Assembly (NCBI GenBank): GCA_017622925.1
Contig: JAGAQC010000001.1
Span: 1-64,000, forward strand
Direction: 5' to 3'
Origin: Ruminococcus sp.
Lineage (GTDB): Bacteria > Bacillota > Clostridia > Oscillospirales > Ruminococcaceae
DNA length: 64,000 bases
Shown here: in pieces, positions 16,596 to 24,334 of the stretch
How the letters are laid out: every line of letters starts with the position of its first letter
Numbering within the stretch: the stretch's first letter is position 1
Translations under genes and position numbers: made by a program
The notes under the pieces: generated by a model
Databases searched by the model: none
What the model saw: the letters and a program-made list of their open reading frames with translations, nothing else
What the model was told of the DNA's origin: nothing

Positions 16596-16621
16596 TCTTT
16601 TTAATGAAAGGTGGAATAATT

Positions 16622-17056
16622 ATGTCAAACGCAAAACAGATCTCGGTATTTGTAGACAACAAGCCCAATCAGCTCACGGGGATAATGGCTTTGCTGAAAA
16701 AAAGCGGAGTAAATATCCGCGCGTTGAGCCTTGCCGATACCACGGATTTCGGCATTCTCCGAATGGTCGTAAACGATACGGACAAGGCGGCGGAAACACT
16801 GAAAAACGCATCGTATGCCGTAACGGTCACGGAAATAATCGCTATAACAATTCCCGACGCGCCCGGTCAGCTCAGCCGTGTGCTTGATATTCTGGGGGCG
16901 GACAGCGTTAATTTGGAGTATCTTTACGCATTTACGGGAGCTTCGGATAAGTCTGTTTCCTTTGTTATCCGTGTGGACGACAATGTATCAGCCGCAGAAG
17001 CTCTTACAAAGGGCGGTATAATACAGCTCACTGAGCAGGATATTGCTGAAATGTAA
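16622..17056 (+). CDS. Tandem ACT-domain protein
   Basis: 144 residues made of two ACT domains: residues 4-70 (ISVFVDNKPNQLTGIMALLKKSGVNIRAL) and 71-140 (AITIPDAPGQLSRVLDILGADSVNLEYLYAF). ACT domains bind amino acids and usually regulate partner enzymes. Such stand-alone proteins are common next to paaK and ior genes in clostridia, so sensing of an aromatic amino acid is a reasonable inference. The ATG at 16622 is preceded by AAAGGTGG; it begins 26 nt after paaK and probably shares its transcript. Confidence 0.9.
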   Translation: MSNAKQISVFVDNKPNQLTGIMALLKKSGVNIRALSLADTTDFGILRMVVNDTDKAAETLKNASYAVTVTEIIAITIPDAPGQLSRVLDILGADSVNLEYLYAFTGASDKSVSFVIRVDDNVSAAEALTKGGIIQLTEQDIAEM

Positions 17057-17159
17057 AGAGGCAAACCGAGCGGACTGAAAAATGTCATTGACATGAAAAT
17101 CAATTTTAGGCTCTACAGGCAGCTTATGCGGCAGATACTGTTACACTGTATTCTCTGAC

Positions 17160-17292
17160 AAGGAGAGATTTTTTGAACCCATGTCGTAACATTCTGCTCC
17201 ATTTGGGGCAGAATGTTACGAAAACAGAGATTCCAAAGGGGTCACCCCTTTGGCAGGGGGTGCAGGGGGACAGAGTCCCTCTGCTTAAGTTC
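17160..17292 (+). repeat. Family B palindromic repeat, copy B3
   Basis: The variable stem here is CGTAACATTCTGC/GCAGAATGTTACG, quite different from the CGTGAATTGG stem of most copies, but it is followed by the same ACAGAGATTCC, AAAGGGG/CCCCTTT and CAGGGGGAC blocks. The right end has CTTAAGTT; the left end is decayed. The bases 17057-17159 show nothing I can name. Confidence 0.82.
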
Positions 17293-17340
17293 CCTGTTAC
17301 AGCTTTAAAAAATGATTTTCGTGAAAATCGCTCGACCCTC

Positions 17341-17369
17341 TTGACAAATCGTCATAAAAAAGGTATAAT
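17341..17369 (+). promoter_or_regulatory. Consensus sigma-A promoter of the zinc-ribbon gene
   Basis: TTGACA at 17341-17346 and TATAAT at 17364-17369, both perfect, spacer 17 nt. Start of transcription is expected near 17376. Confidence 0.93.
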
Positions 17370-17387
17370 ATATATACTGAATAAATG

Positions 17388-17438
17388 GGAGTATGGTGAC
17401 GGAACTGCGGAAACGTCCGAAGTCCGTTACCAAACTCC
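17388..17438 (+). promoter_or_regulatory. Leader hairpin of the zinc-ribbon gene
   Basis: GGAGT and TGGTGACGGAACT on the left pair with AGTCCGTTACCA and ACTCC on the right around a GC-rich loop. The hairpin begins within about a dozen bases of the expected transcript start and ends before AAGGAGCG. It may stabilise the mRNA 5' end or be regulatory. Confidence 0.5.
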
Positions 17439-17463
17439 AAACTGAATAAAAGGAGCGATAGGA

Positions 17464-17898
17464 ATGGGTATTCTCGATAAGATCGGCGATGTCAGCAAGG
17501 GCGTTTCCGATAAAACCAAGAGTATGTCCGAGGCAAGCAACCTCAAAAGAAAGATTCTGTACGAAGAGGAGCGTATCGTTGAGATATTTACCGACATCGG
17601 CAAGAAGTATTACAAGAATCCCAATGAGGATCCCGCTAATCTGAAAGTTCTCTGCGATGACATCGACACTCGCCGCAGACGTATCAAGAAGATGAGATTC
17701 GAGCTTAACGGTATCAGAGGCTATAAGATCTGTCCTAAGTGCGACGCCGAGGTCAACGAGCGTTTCCAGTTCTGCGGACGCTGCGGTGCAAGACTTCCCG
17801 AGATGGAGGACGATGATTTTATGTCACTCGAACCCAACGATTACTACACCGAAAGCAGCAATCAGTTCTTCAACGCTGATTCAAACAAAAACTACTGA
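17464..17898 (+). CDS. Coiled-coil protein with C-terminal zinc ribbon
   Basis: 144 residues. Residues 1-90 are charged and helical, likely a coiled coil (EEERIVEIFTDIGKKYY, DIDTRRRRIKKMRFEL). A double-CxxC zinc ribbon follows at about 96-115: CPKCDAEVNERFQFCGRCG. The tail is acidic. No signal peptide or membrane segment. Such zinc-ribbon proteins are frequent in Firmicutes and their roles are mostly unknown. It has a perfect promoter and a Shine-Dalgarno AAGGAGCG, so strong expression is likely. Element C3 starts 4 nt after the stop codon and separates it from the terminator. Confidence 0.8.
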   Translation: MGILDKIGDVSKGVSDKTKSMSEASNLKRKILYEEERIVEIFTDIGKKYYKNPNEDPANLKVLCDDIDTRRRRIKKMRFELNGIRGYKICPKCDAEVNERFQFCGRCGARLPEMEDDDFMSLEPNDYYTESSNQFFNADSNKNY

Positions 17899-17901
17899 TG
17901 A

Positions 17902-18060
17902 ATACTCGCCTCCATTGCAAAATATCCAGTAATGCCGACACAAAATCCGTCTGTCTGCGTCATCTTCCTCACCATACAGCAAGTATGCTTTCGTCATCTT
18001 CCTTGACATACGAATTTTCTGTTCGACATCCTTTGGACATTTTGCAATGGAGGCGAGTAT
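17902..18060 (-). mobile_element. Family C long-palindrome element, copy C3
   Basis: Arms ATACTCGCCTCCATTGCAAA and TTTGCAATGGAGGCGAGTAT are perfect inverted repeats at both ends and pairing continues beyond. The reverse strand of the centre has the family core GAAAGCATACTTGCTGTATG followed by GTGAGGAAGATGACG. The arms are unrelated to those of C1 and C2. It lies between the zinc-ribbon stop codon and that gene's terminator. Confidence 0.86.
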
Positions 18061-18062
18061 AT

Positions 18063-18097
18063 AAGCTGCTCCGATTTACGGGGCAGCTTTATTTTTT
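18063..18097 (+). terminator. Intrinsic terminator of the zinc-ribbon transcript
   Basis: AAGCTGCTCC and GGGGCAGCTT form a 10-bp stem (one G-T pair) over a 7-nt loop, followed by TATTTTTT. Element C3 now lies between it and the stop codon it presumably served. Confidence 0.85.
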
Positions 18098-18110
18098 GGG
18101 ATTATACTAT

Positions 18111-19427
18111 ATGAAATTTTTGGAAATAATTTTACTTCTTGTTTTCTACAACCTGATACCGTTCTGGAACTTGTCGCATCTGACTGCTGCGGTCAAGACG
18201 ATCGTCACCGTTCTTGTATCGGCGGCGTATCTGATAATTCTTTTCAGAAACGGCAAGGTCTCCGTTAAAAGCTTCAGATTACGCGTGCTAAACGGCGGAA
18301 CAAGGCTGATATGGCTTTCGGGAATGACTTTTCTCCCCGAGCTTGCGGCGTTGATAGCTTACCCGTTCTGTCCGAGAGTCGGCACGCTGTCTTTGGTTCT
18401 GACAATTATTTTTGCTGTCGTTTTCAGCATATTGACGTTTTTGGTCGGATTTATCAAAACCGCCGTGGGTTCAAAGCAGATAAAGCTGCTTGATTATGTT
18501 TTTCTGTTGATTTTCTGGTGGGTCCCTATAGTCAACCTCGTACTCATACGCCGTTTTTACAAGAAAGCGAAGCGTGAGTTTATTTTTGAGCTTTCAAAGG
18601 CGGAGCTTGAAGAAGCTCGGGCGGAAAACGAGATGTGCAGAACTAAGTACCCTATAGTAATGGTTCACGGTATTTTCTTCCGTGATTGGCAGTATATGAA
18701 TTATTGGGGACGTGTTCCTGCGACGCTTATACGCAACGGCGCAAATGTTTTCTATGGCGACCAGCAGTCGGCGAAGTCCATTCCCGAAAGCGCGGCGGAG
18801 CTTAAATCGCAGATAGAAAAAATTCTTGCGGAAACAGGCGCAGAGAAAGTCAATATTATCGCCCATTCAAAGGGCGGACTTGACAGCCGTTATGCCATAA
18901 GCTCTCTCGGTCTTGGGGAGCGTGTTGCAACATTGACGACTATAAACACTCCTCATCTGGGCAGCGATATGGTGGATTACCTGATGAACAAATGTCCCGA
19001 TGGCATGGTGAAGTGGATAGAGAAAAAGTACAACACAGTTTTCCGCAAGCTCGGCGATAACGACCCCGATTTTATTGCAGGTCTGAACGATCTGCGCCCC
19101 TCCCGTATTGCCGAATTAGAGCCGTATATGGCGGACGTTCCCGAAGTTTCCTACAGAAGCTGCATGTCGGTCATGAAGAACTTTTTTTCTGCCGGACTGC
19201 CTTTGAATATCGGTTATCTGCTGATAAAGCGTCTTAACGGCAGAAACGACGGACTTGTGTGGGAGGGCGCGGCGCAGCATGGTGAATTCCGCATGGTAAC
19301 GGCAAGCGGCGTTCGAGGCATAAGTCACGGCGATACCATAGACCTTTTTCGAGAAAACATAGAGGGCTACGATGTGCGTGAATTTTATGCGAACTTGGTT
19401 GCTGAGCTGAAAAAGCAGGGGTATTAG
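18111..19427 (+). CDS. Membrane-anchored alpha/beta-hydrolase (lipase-like)
   Basis: 438 residues from the ATG at 18111. The N-terminal 150 residues hold four or five hydrophobic segments, then a cytoplasmic-looking basic stretch RRFYKKAKREF. The hydrolase domain follows: oxyanion motif YPIVMVHGIFFRDW near 182 and nucleophile elbow IAHSKGGLDSRYA near 250, with the catalytic serine in HSKGG; the histidine is probably in GISHGD near the end. This fits triacylglycerol lipase / acyltransferase families. The open frame extends upstream through element C3 and the terminator, but that start has no ribosome-binding site. The Shine-Dalgarno for 18111 is weak as well. Confidence 0.78.
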   Translation: MKFLEIILLLVFYNLIPFWNLSHLTAAVKTIVTVLVSAAYLIILFRNGKVSVKSFRLRVLNGGTRLIWLSGMTFLPELAALIAYPFCPRVGTLSLVLTIIFAVVFSILTFLVGFIKTAVGSKQIKLLDYVFLLIFWWVPIVNLVLIRRFYKKAKREFIFELSKAELEEARAENEMCRTKYPIVMVHGIFFRDWQYMNYWGRVPATLIRNGANVFYGDQQSAKSIPESAAELKSQIEKILAETGAEKVNIIAHSKGGLDSRYAISSLGLGERVATLTTINTPHLGSDMVDYLMNKCPDGMVKWIEKKYNTVFRKLGDNDPDFIAGLNDLRPSRIAELEPYMADVPEVSYRSCMSVMKNFFSAGLPLNIGYLLIKRLNGRNDGLVWEGAAQHGEFRMVTASGVRGISHGDTIDLFRENIEGYDVREFYANLVAELKKQGY

Positions 19428-19444
19428 TATACGCTTTCTGCAAC

Positions 19445-19694
19445 TTCAGCAAACTAATATCGGGATTCCAAAGGGACGGTGTCCCTTTGGCGGAGTCCAG
19501 AGGCAGCGCCTCTGGTGGGGTGCGGGGCGAAGCCCTGCATAGCGTTAAGCGCTCCGCAAAGGGTGAATTTCCAAACAGTCCTGCGGACTGTTTGGGAAGA
19601 GGGAACGCCCTGCAAGAGAGGGCGTTCCCTTAGTGCGGACACGGCACGCCGTGTCCCTACAAAGAAAAAAATTAAGTTGTGGACAGTGACTAAT
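19445..19694 (+). repeat. Family A multi-hairpin repeat, copy A5
   Basis: All six family A palindromes are present: third stem GCGGGGC/GCCCTGC, fifth stem CCAAACAGTCC/GGACTGTTTGG with loop TGC. A seventh stem, ACACGGC/GCCGTGT, follows the GGGAACGCCCT hairpin. Ends CGCTTTCTGCAACTT and AAGTTGTGGACAGTG are inverted; flanks ATTAGTATA and ACTAATATC resemble a decayed direct repeat. A one-base deletion in the fourth stem shifts the spurious reverse-strand reading frame seen in other copies. Confidence 0.87.
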
Positions 19695-19695
19695 A

Positions 19696-20073
19696 TCAGC
19701 TAAATTTTCGCCGAATAAATTTGCAAAGAAAAAATGCAGGGATACACAGAAATCCCCATGCAATGGAAAACAGCGGACATATCTGTCCGAGCAGATTCAA
19801 GGGGCGGTCGGAATAATCCCATACCTGCCAACCCATGATAATGTTATCGAACACGCCTACGGCAAATTCGATAGCCGTTATCAGAAACGCCCCGATAATA
19901 CAGCATTTTATCAGATTCATGGCAGGGCGGCAGCTGATAATGTAAATAAGCGTGAGGACAAGTCCTCCTGTCAGGCACATAGTCCAGTGGGTGTAACCTC
20001 GTCCGACGACCTCGACAAAGGCGTAAAGGAAATAACCCATTAAAAAAGTAAAAATATACTGCGTAAGCTTCAT
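19696..20073 (-). CDS. Small CmpB-like membrane protein (putative ABC-transporter type IV family)
   Basis: 125 residues with four hydrophobic segments. The motifs GRGYTHWTMCLTGG and QVWDYSDRPLNLLGQICPLFSIAWGFL are typical of the family annotated as putative ABC-transporter type IV (CmpB); function is not established. A second member of the same family is at 40076. GAAAGGGGG precedes the ATG. It is convergent with the lipase across copy A5 and divergent from malQ. Confidence 0.75.
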   Translation of the reverse strand: MKLTQYIFTFLMGYFLYAFVEVVGRGYTHWTMCLTGGLVLTLIYIISCRPAMNLIKCCIIGAFLITAIEFAVGVFDNIIMGWQVWDYSDRPLNLLGQICPLFSIAWGFLCIPAFFLCKFIRRKFS

Positions 20074-20146
20074 AAAATTCCCCCTTTCATGTATTATGCG
20101 GTATTTTTTGATAATTATACCATTATGGGGGTATTGATTATATAAT

Positions 20147-20374
20147 CAGTATCCACAACTTAGAGGGATATTGTTTTTCTGCATTTCTTGTCTGAGAGGT
20201 AACTTTTTGGAGTCTATATCGTAAATTATCCTGCATAAAGCCATAAAAATATGGATTCGGATTTATATAGCAGGCTTTATGCAGGATAATTTACGACAAC
20301 AGAGATTCCAAAGGGGTCACCCCTTTGGCAGGGGGTGTGGGGGACAGCGTCCCCCACTAAAGTTGTAGACAGTG
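20147..20374 (+). repeat. Family B palindromic repeat, copy B4
   Basis: Ends CAGTATCCACAACTTA and CTAAAGTTGTAGACAGTG are inverted repeats close to those of A3. The variable stem is a 23-bp perfect palindrome beginning CGTAAATTATCCTGC, unrelated inside to the stems of other copies but again opening with CGTRA. It is followed by ACAGAGATTCC, AAAGGGG/CCCCTTT and GGGGGAC/GTCCCCC. Outer flanks ATTATATAAT and ATAAAATAAT match at 8 of 10 positions. Confidence 0.88.
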
Positions 20375-20407
20375 ATAAAATAATAGTAATAAAGGAGTTT
20401 AAATTTA

Positions 20408-21880
20408 ATGCGAAAAAGCTGTATAATATTTCATATTTCAAGTATTCCGTCGGAGTACGGAATAGGCAAAATGGGCAGACATGCCTTTGAATTTGTTGAT
20501 TTTCTCAAAAAGTCGGGCGTAAAATGCTGGCAGATATTACCGCTTTCGCCTACAAGCTACGGCGATTCCCCATATCAGTCATTTTCGGTAAATGCAGGAA
20601 ATCCCTATTTTATCGACTTTGAGATACTGGAGGGGGACGGTCTGCTCGAACGTTCGGAATATGCGGATATTACATGGGAAAGCTCTCCCGATAAAGTGGA
20701 TTACAGCCTGATCTATGACCATTGCTTCGACGTTTTGAGAGTTGCCTATTCACGATTCAAGGCTGCAAGGTTTCCGGCATACAAAACGTTCTGCGAGGAA
20801 AACAAGTCGTGGCTCGACGAATACGCCCTCTTTATGGCACTGAAATTTCAAAATGACGGTAAGGCGTGGTACGAGTGGGAAACAGACATTTCCATGCACA
20901 AGCCGAAAGCCGTTGCCGCATACAAAAAGGAACTGAAAAAGGAGATCGGATTTTATAAATTTATTCAGTTTGAGTTCAGCCGTCAATGGAAAGAGCTTAA
21001 AGGCTACGCCAACGAAAACGGCATTGAGATAGTGGGGGATATACCGATATACTGCGCTTTGGACAGCGTAGAAGCATGGGCTGACCACAAGCTTTTTTGG
21101 TTTGATCGCAAACGCCGTCCCGTATGCGTGGCAGGCTGTCCGCCCGATGAATTTTCGCCCTCTGGTCAGCTTTGGGGAAATCCTCTCTACGATTGGGAAT
21201 ATCATAAGAAAACAGGCTATAAATGGTGGATAAACCGCATAGCCGCGGCTTCAAAGCTTTACGACATTGTTCGTATCGACCATTTCAGAGGCTTCGAGAG
21301 CTATTACACCATTCCCTACGGCAGCGAGGACGCAACGGTCGGCGAGTGGAAGAAAGGTCCGAATCATGAACTTTTCAGAATGGCTGAGGAAAAACTCGGA
21401 AAGCTCAATATTATTGCGGAGGACTTGGGTTTTATCACTCCCGAGGTAAGGGAAATGCTTGATAAATGCGGTTATCCGGGCATGAAAGTATTGCAGTTCG
21501 GCTTCAGCGACGGAACGAACGAGCATCTTCCGCATAACTTTACGACTTCAAACTGCTTTGCATATACGGGAACTCACGATAACGAGACCCTGAACGGCTG
21601 GGTAGGGGCAATGGATAAAAAGTCCCTGAGATTCGCCAAAAAGTATCTGAATGTCAAGAAAAAGAGCGAAATACCTATGGCGGTGGTACGTGCGGCATGG
21701 GGCAGCGTTGCGGAGGTCGCAGCGGCGCAGATGCAGGATTTTCTCAACAGTCCGAAAGACGCGAGAATGAACACGCCGTCCACATTGGGTACTAATTGGC
21801 AGTTCCGAGCAAGGTCGGAGCAGTTCACGCCCGAGTTGGCAAAGAAAATCAAAAAACTTAATAAAATGTATAACAGATAA
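20408..21880 (+). CDS. malQ: 4-alpha-glucanotransferase (amylomaltase)
   Basis: 490-residue GH77 enzyme moving alpha-1,4-glucan segments between acceptors. Conserved parts: GIGKMGRHAFEFVDFLKKSG and WQILPLSPTSYGDSPYQSFS at the N-terminus, VRIDHFRGFESYY with the nucleophile aspartate near 290, IIAEDLGFITPEV with the acid/base glutamate near 338, and YTGTHDNET. Length is normal. AAAGGAG precedes the ATG. glgP follows after 31 nt, giving an alpha-glucan degradation pair. No promoter was placed; the upstream gap is filled by B4. Confidence 0.96.
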   Translation: MRKSCIIFHISSIPSEYGIGKMGRHAFEFVDFLKKSGVKCWQILPLSPTSYGDSPYQSFSVNAGNPYFIDFEILEGDGLLERSEYADITWESSPDKVDYSLIYDHCFDVLRVAYSRFKAARFPAYKTFCEENKSWLDEYALFMALKFQNDGKAWYEWETDISMHKPKAVAAYKKELKKEIGFYKFIQFEFSRQWKELKGYANENGIEIVGDIPIYCALDSVEAWADHKLFWFDRKRRPVCVAGCPPDEFSPSGQLWGNPLYDWEYHKKTGYKWWINRIAAASKLYDIVRIDHFRGFESYYTIPYGSEDATVGEWKKGPNHELFRMAEEKLGKLNIIAEDLGFITPEVREMLDKCGYPGMKVLQFGFSDGTNEHLPHNFTTSNCFAYTGTHDNETLNGWVGAMDKKSLRFAKKYLNVKKKSEIPMAVVRAAWGSVAEVAAAQMQDFLNSPKDARMNTPSTLGTNWQFRARSEQFTPELAKKIKKLNKMYNR

Positions 21881-21911
21881 TTGTAAAAAAATTAATTTGG
21901 AGGAAAAACCA

Positions 21912-24257
21912 ATGGATAAGAAAATTTTTATTGAAAAATTCACAGGCAGACTTCCGAAGGACGTCAAGTCCGCTTCACCGCAGCAGCTTCACAACGCTCT
22001 CGGCGATACGGTAATGGAGCTTTATGCCGACAGGTGGGCGGCTTCACGGGAGGAGCATCTGAGCAAAAGGCGCGCGGCGTACCTTTCTATGGAATTTCTT
22101 GTGGGACGCGCCGTGTACAATAATTTGTTCTGTCTGGGCATTTACGACGAGGTGAACGCCGCTTTCAAGGAGCTTGGTCTTGACCTTGCCGACTTGGAGG
22201 TTATCGAGGACGCAGCTCTCGGAAACGGCGGTCTCGGACGTCTTGCGGCTTGTTTTCTGGACAGCGCAGCATCTTTGAACCTACCGCTTGACGGCTACGG
22301 TATTCGCTATAAATACGGACTTTTCAAGCAGTCTATCGTTGACGGCTATCAGAAAGAAGACATTGACGACTGGACGAAGTACGGCGACTGCTGGTCGAAA
22401 CGCTGCGATGAGGATACCGTTATTGTCGAGTACAGCGGTCAGACCGTAAAGGCAGTTCCCTACGATATGCCGATTTTCGGCTGTAAGACCGAAAATGTCG
22501 GAACTCTCCGTCTGTGGCAGTCCGAGCCTGTAAAGGAGTTCGACTTCGATACGTTCAACCGTCAGAATTATCTTGAGGCTTCAAAGGAGCAGATATTTGC
22601 TGAGGATATTTCCCGAGTGCTTTATCCGAACGATGATACGAACGAGGGCAAAAAGCTCCGCCTGAAACAGCAGTATTTCTTTAGCTGTGCGTCACTGACG
22701 GACATTATTAAAAAGCATAAGGCTCGCTTCGGCACTTTGGATAATTTGGCGGACTATATCTCTGTTCAGCTTAACGACACTCACCCCGTAATTTCTGTTC
22801 CCGAGCTTATTCGTCAGCTTGTGGACAACGAGGGCTATACCTTTGCCAAAGCTCTTGAAATAGCGAAAAAAGTATTCAACTACACCAATCACACCGTAAT
22901 GCAGGAGGCTCTTGAAAAATGGTGGATAGGACTTGTTGAGGAACTGCTCCCGAGAATATATGAGATAATCATTCAGATAAACGAAGAACTTATTGCGGAA
23001 ATGTACGCCAATGGAGTACAGAGAGATAAGATCGACCGTATCAAAATAATCAAGGGCGAGCTTATCCACATGGCAGATATGGCGTGCTATTGTTCGAGCC
23101 ATATCAACGGCGTTGCAGAGATACACACTCAAATTTTAAAGGACACGGTTCTTGCCGACTGGTACAGCATTTACCCCGACCGTTTCCGCAACGAAACAAA
23201 CGGCATTACTCAGCGACGTTGGCTCGGTCTGTGCAACATGGAGCTGTCCGCGCTTATTACGGAGCTTTTGGGCGACGACGGCTGGCTTGTCGATCTTGAC
23301 CGCCTTAAAGAGCTTGCAAAATATGCCGACGATGAGGCTGTTCTGCGTCGTTTCATGGATATAAAGCAAACAAAGAAAAATCAGCTTGCGGCGTTTATTG
23401 AAGAACGCGACGGCGTTAAGATCGACCCTACGTCAATATATGACATTCAGATAAAGCGTCTTCATGAGTATAAGAGACAGCTTCTCAACGCCTTTTCGAT
23501 CTTGTGGATATATAACGGCATAAAGGACGGCAGCATCAAGGATTTTGCTCCCACGACCTTTATTTTCGGAGCAAAATCAGCTCCCGGATATAAGCGTGCA
23601 AAGGCGATAATAAAATATATCAACGAAATAGGCAGGATAGTTTCGTCAGACCCCGAAACAAAGGAGCTGCTCAAAGTTGTTTTCGTTCAGAATTACAACG
23701 TTTCCTACGCTGAAAAGCTCGTTGCGGCGGCCGACGTTTCTGAGCAGATCTCAACTGCCGGAACTGAAGCAAGCGGAACAGGCAACATGAAGCTTATGCT
23801 CAACGGCGCGGTAACTCTCGGAACATACGACGGCGCAAATATCGAGATAGTTCAGGAGGCAGGCGAGGAGAACAATTACATCTTCGGCGCAAGAGTTGAG
23901 GAGCTTGAAAAAATCGTTCCCGAGTATGACAGCCGCAAGGTTTTCGCCGAAGATTCGAGCATAAAGGCGGTCGTTTCCTCGCTTATCGACGGAACTGTTT
24001 CTGACGGCGGTACGGGCGATTTCCGTGAGCTTTACACGTCGCTCCTTGACGGCGCAAGCTGGCATGCTCCCGACCACTATTATCTGCTGGGCGATCTGAA
24101 AAGCTGCGTTGAAGCGAAGCTTAATTGCAACAGCGATTATAGGTCTGACCGTCTTGCGTTTGCGAAGAAGCAATGGCTCAATATGTGCAATGCAGGCAAG
24201 TTCAGCTCCGACAGGACTATTGCAGACTATGCGGAGAACATTTGGAATATAAAATAA
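21912..24257 (+). CDS. glgP: Glycogen / alpha-glucan phosphorylase
   Basis: 781-residue GT35 phosphorylase releasing glucose-1-phosphate from alpha-1,4-glucans. The active-site and PLP segments are clear: EDAALGNGGLGRLAACFLDS near 102, QLNDTHP near 285, and the PLP lysine motif EASGTGNMKLMLNGAVTLGTYDGAN near 620. Start at 21912 follows GGAGG; a TTG 15 nt earlier overlaps that site and is rejected. It works with malQ just upstream. A bidirectional terminator ends the transcript. Confidence 0.96.
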   Translation: MDKKIFIEKFTGRLPKDVKSASPQQLHNALGDTVMELYADRWAASREEHLSKRRAAYLSMEFLVGRAVYNNLFCLGIYDEVNAAFKELGLDLADLEVIEDAALGNGGLGRLAACFLDSAASLNLPLDGYGIRYKYGLFKQSIVDGYQKEDIDDWTKYGDCWSKRCDEDTVIVEYSGQTVKAVPYDMPIFGCKTENVGTLRLWQSEPVKEFDFDTFNRQNYLEASKEQIFAEDISRVLYPNDDTNEGKKLRLKQQYFFSCASLTDIIKKHKARFGTLDNLADYISVQLNDTHPVISVPELIRQLVDNEGYTFAKALEIAKKVFNYTNHTVMQEALEKWWIGLVEELLPRIYEIIIQINEELIAEMYANGVQRDKIDRIKIIKGELIHMADMACYCSSHINGVAEIHTQILKDTVLADWYSIYPDRFRNETNGITQRRWLGLCNMELSALITELLGDDGWLVDLDRLKELAKYADDEAVLRRFMDIKQTKKNQLAAFIEERDGVKIDPTSIYDIQIKRLHEYKRQLLNAFSILWIYNGIKDGSIKDFAPTTFIFGAKSAPGYKRAKAIIKYINEIGRIVSSDPETKELLKVVFVQNYNVSYAEKLVAAADVSEQISTAGTEASGTGNMKLMLNGAVTLGTYDGANIEIVQEAGEENNYIFGARVEELEKIVPEYDSRKVFAEDSSIKAVVSSLIDGTVSDGGTGDFRELYTSLLDGASWHAPDHYYLLGDLKSCVEAKLNCNSDYRSDRLAFAKKQWLNMCNAGKFSSDRTIADYAENIWNIK

Positions 24258-24279
24258 ATAGTTCTAACAAATAAAAAAT

Positions 24280-24321
24280 TATCCCGTCAAAGCCACGGTC
24301 TATCGTGGTAATGACGGGATA
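24280..24321. terminator. Bidirectional terminator between glgP and the dockerin/BIG2 gene
   Basis: TATCCCGTCA and TGACGGGATA form a 10-bp stem, with CCACG/CGTGG inside. An A-rich run precedes and a T-rich run follows, so it can serve both converging genes. Confidence 0.85.
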
Positions 24322-24334
24322 TCTTTATATTTTG

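Noticed and set aside
17173-17445. A 90-codon open frame over repeat B3 and the zinc-ribbon promoter
   Set aside because: It is made of repeat DNA and would cross a consensus promoter and leader hairpin; no homology was recognised.
17898-18110. Longer lipase starting at 17898 through element C3
   Set aside because: The extension is coded by the repeat and a terminator hairpin, has no Shine-Dalgarno, and adds non-conserved residues before the natural hydrophobic start.
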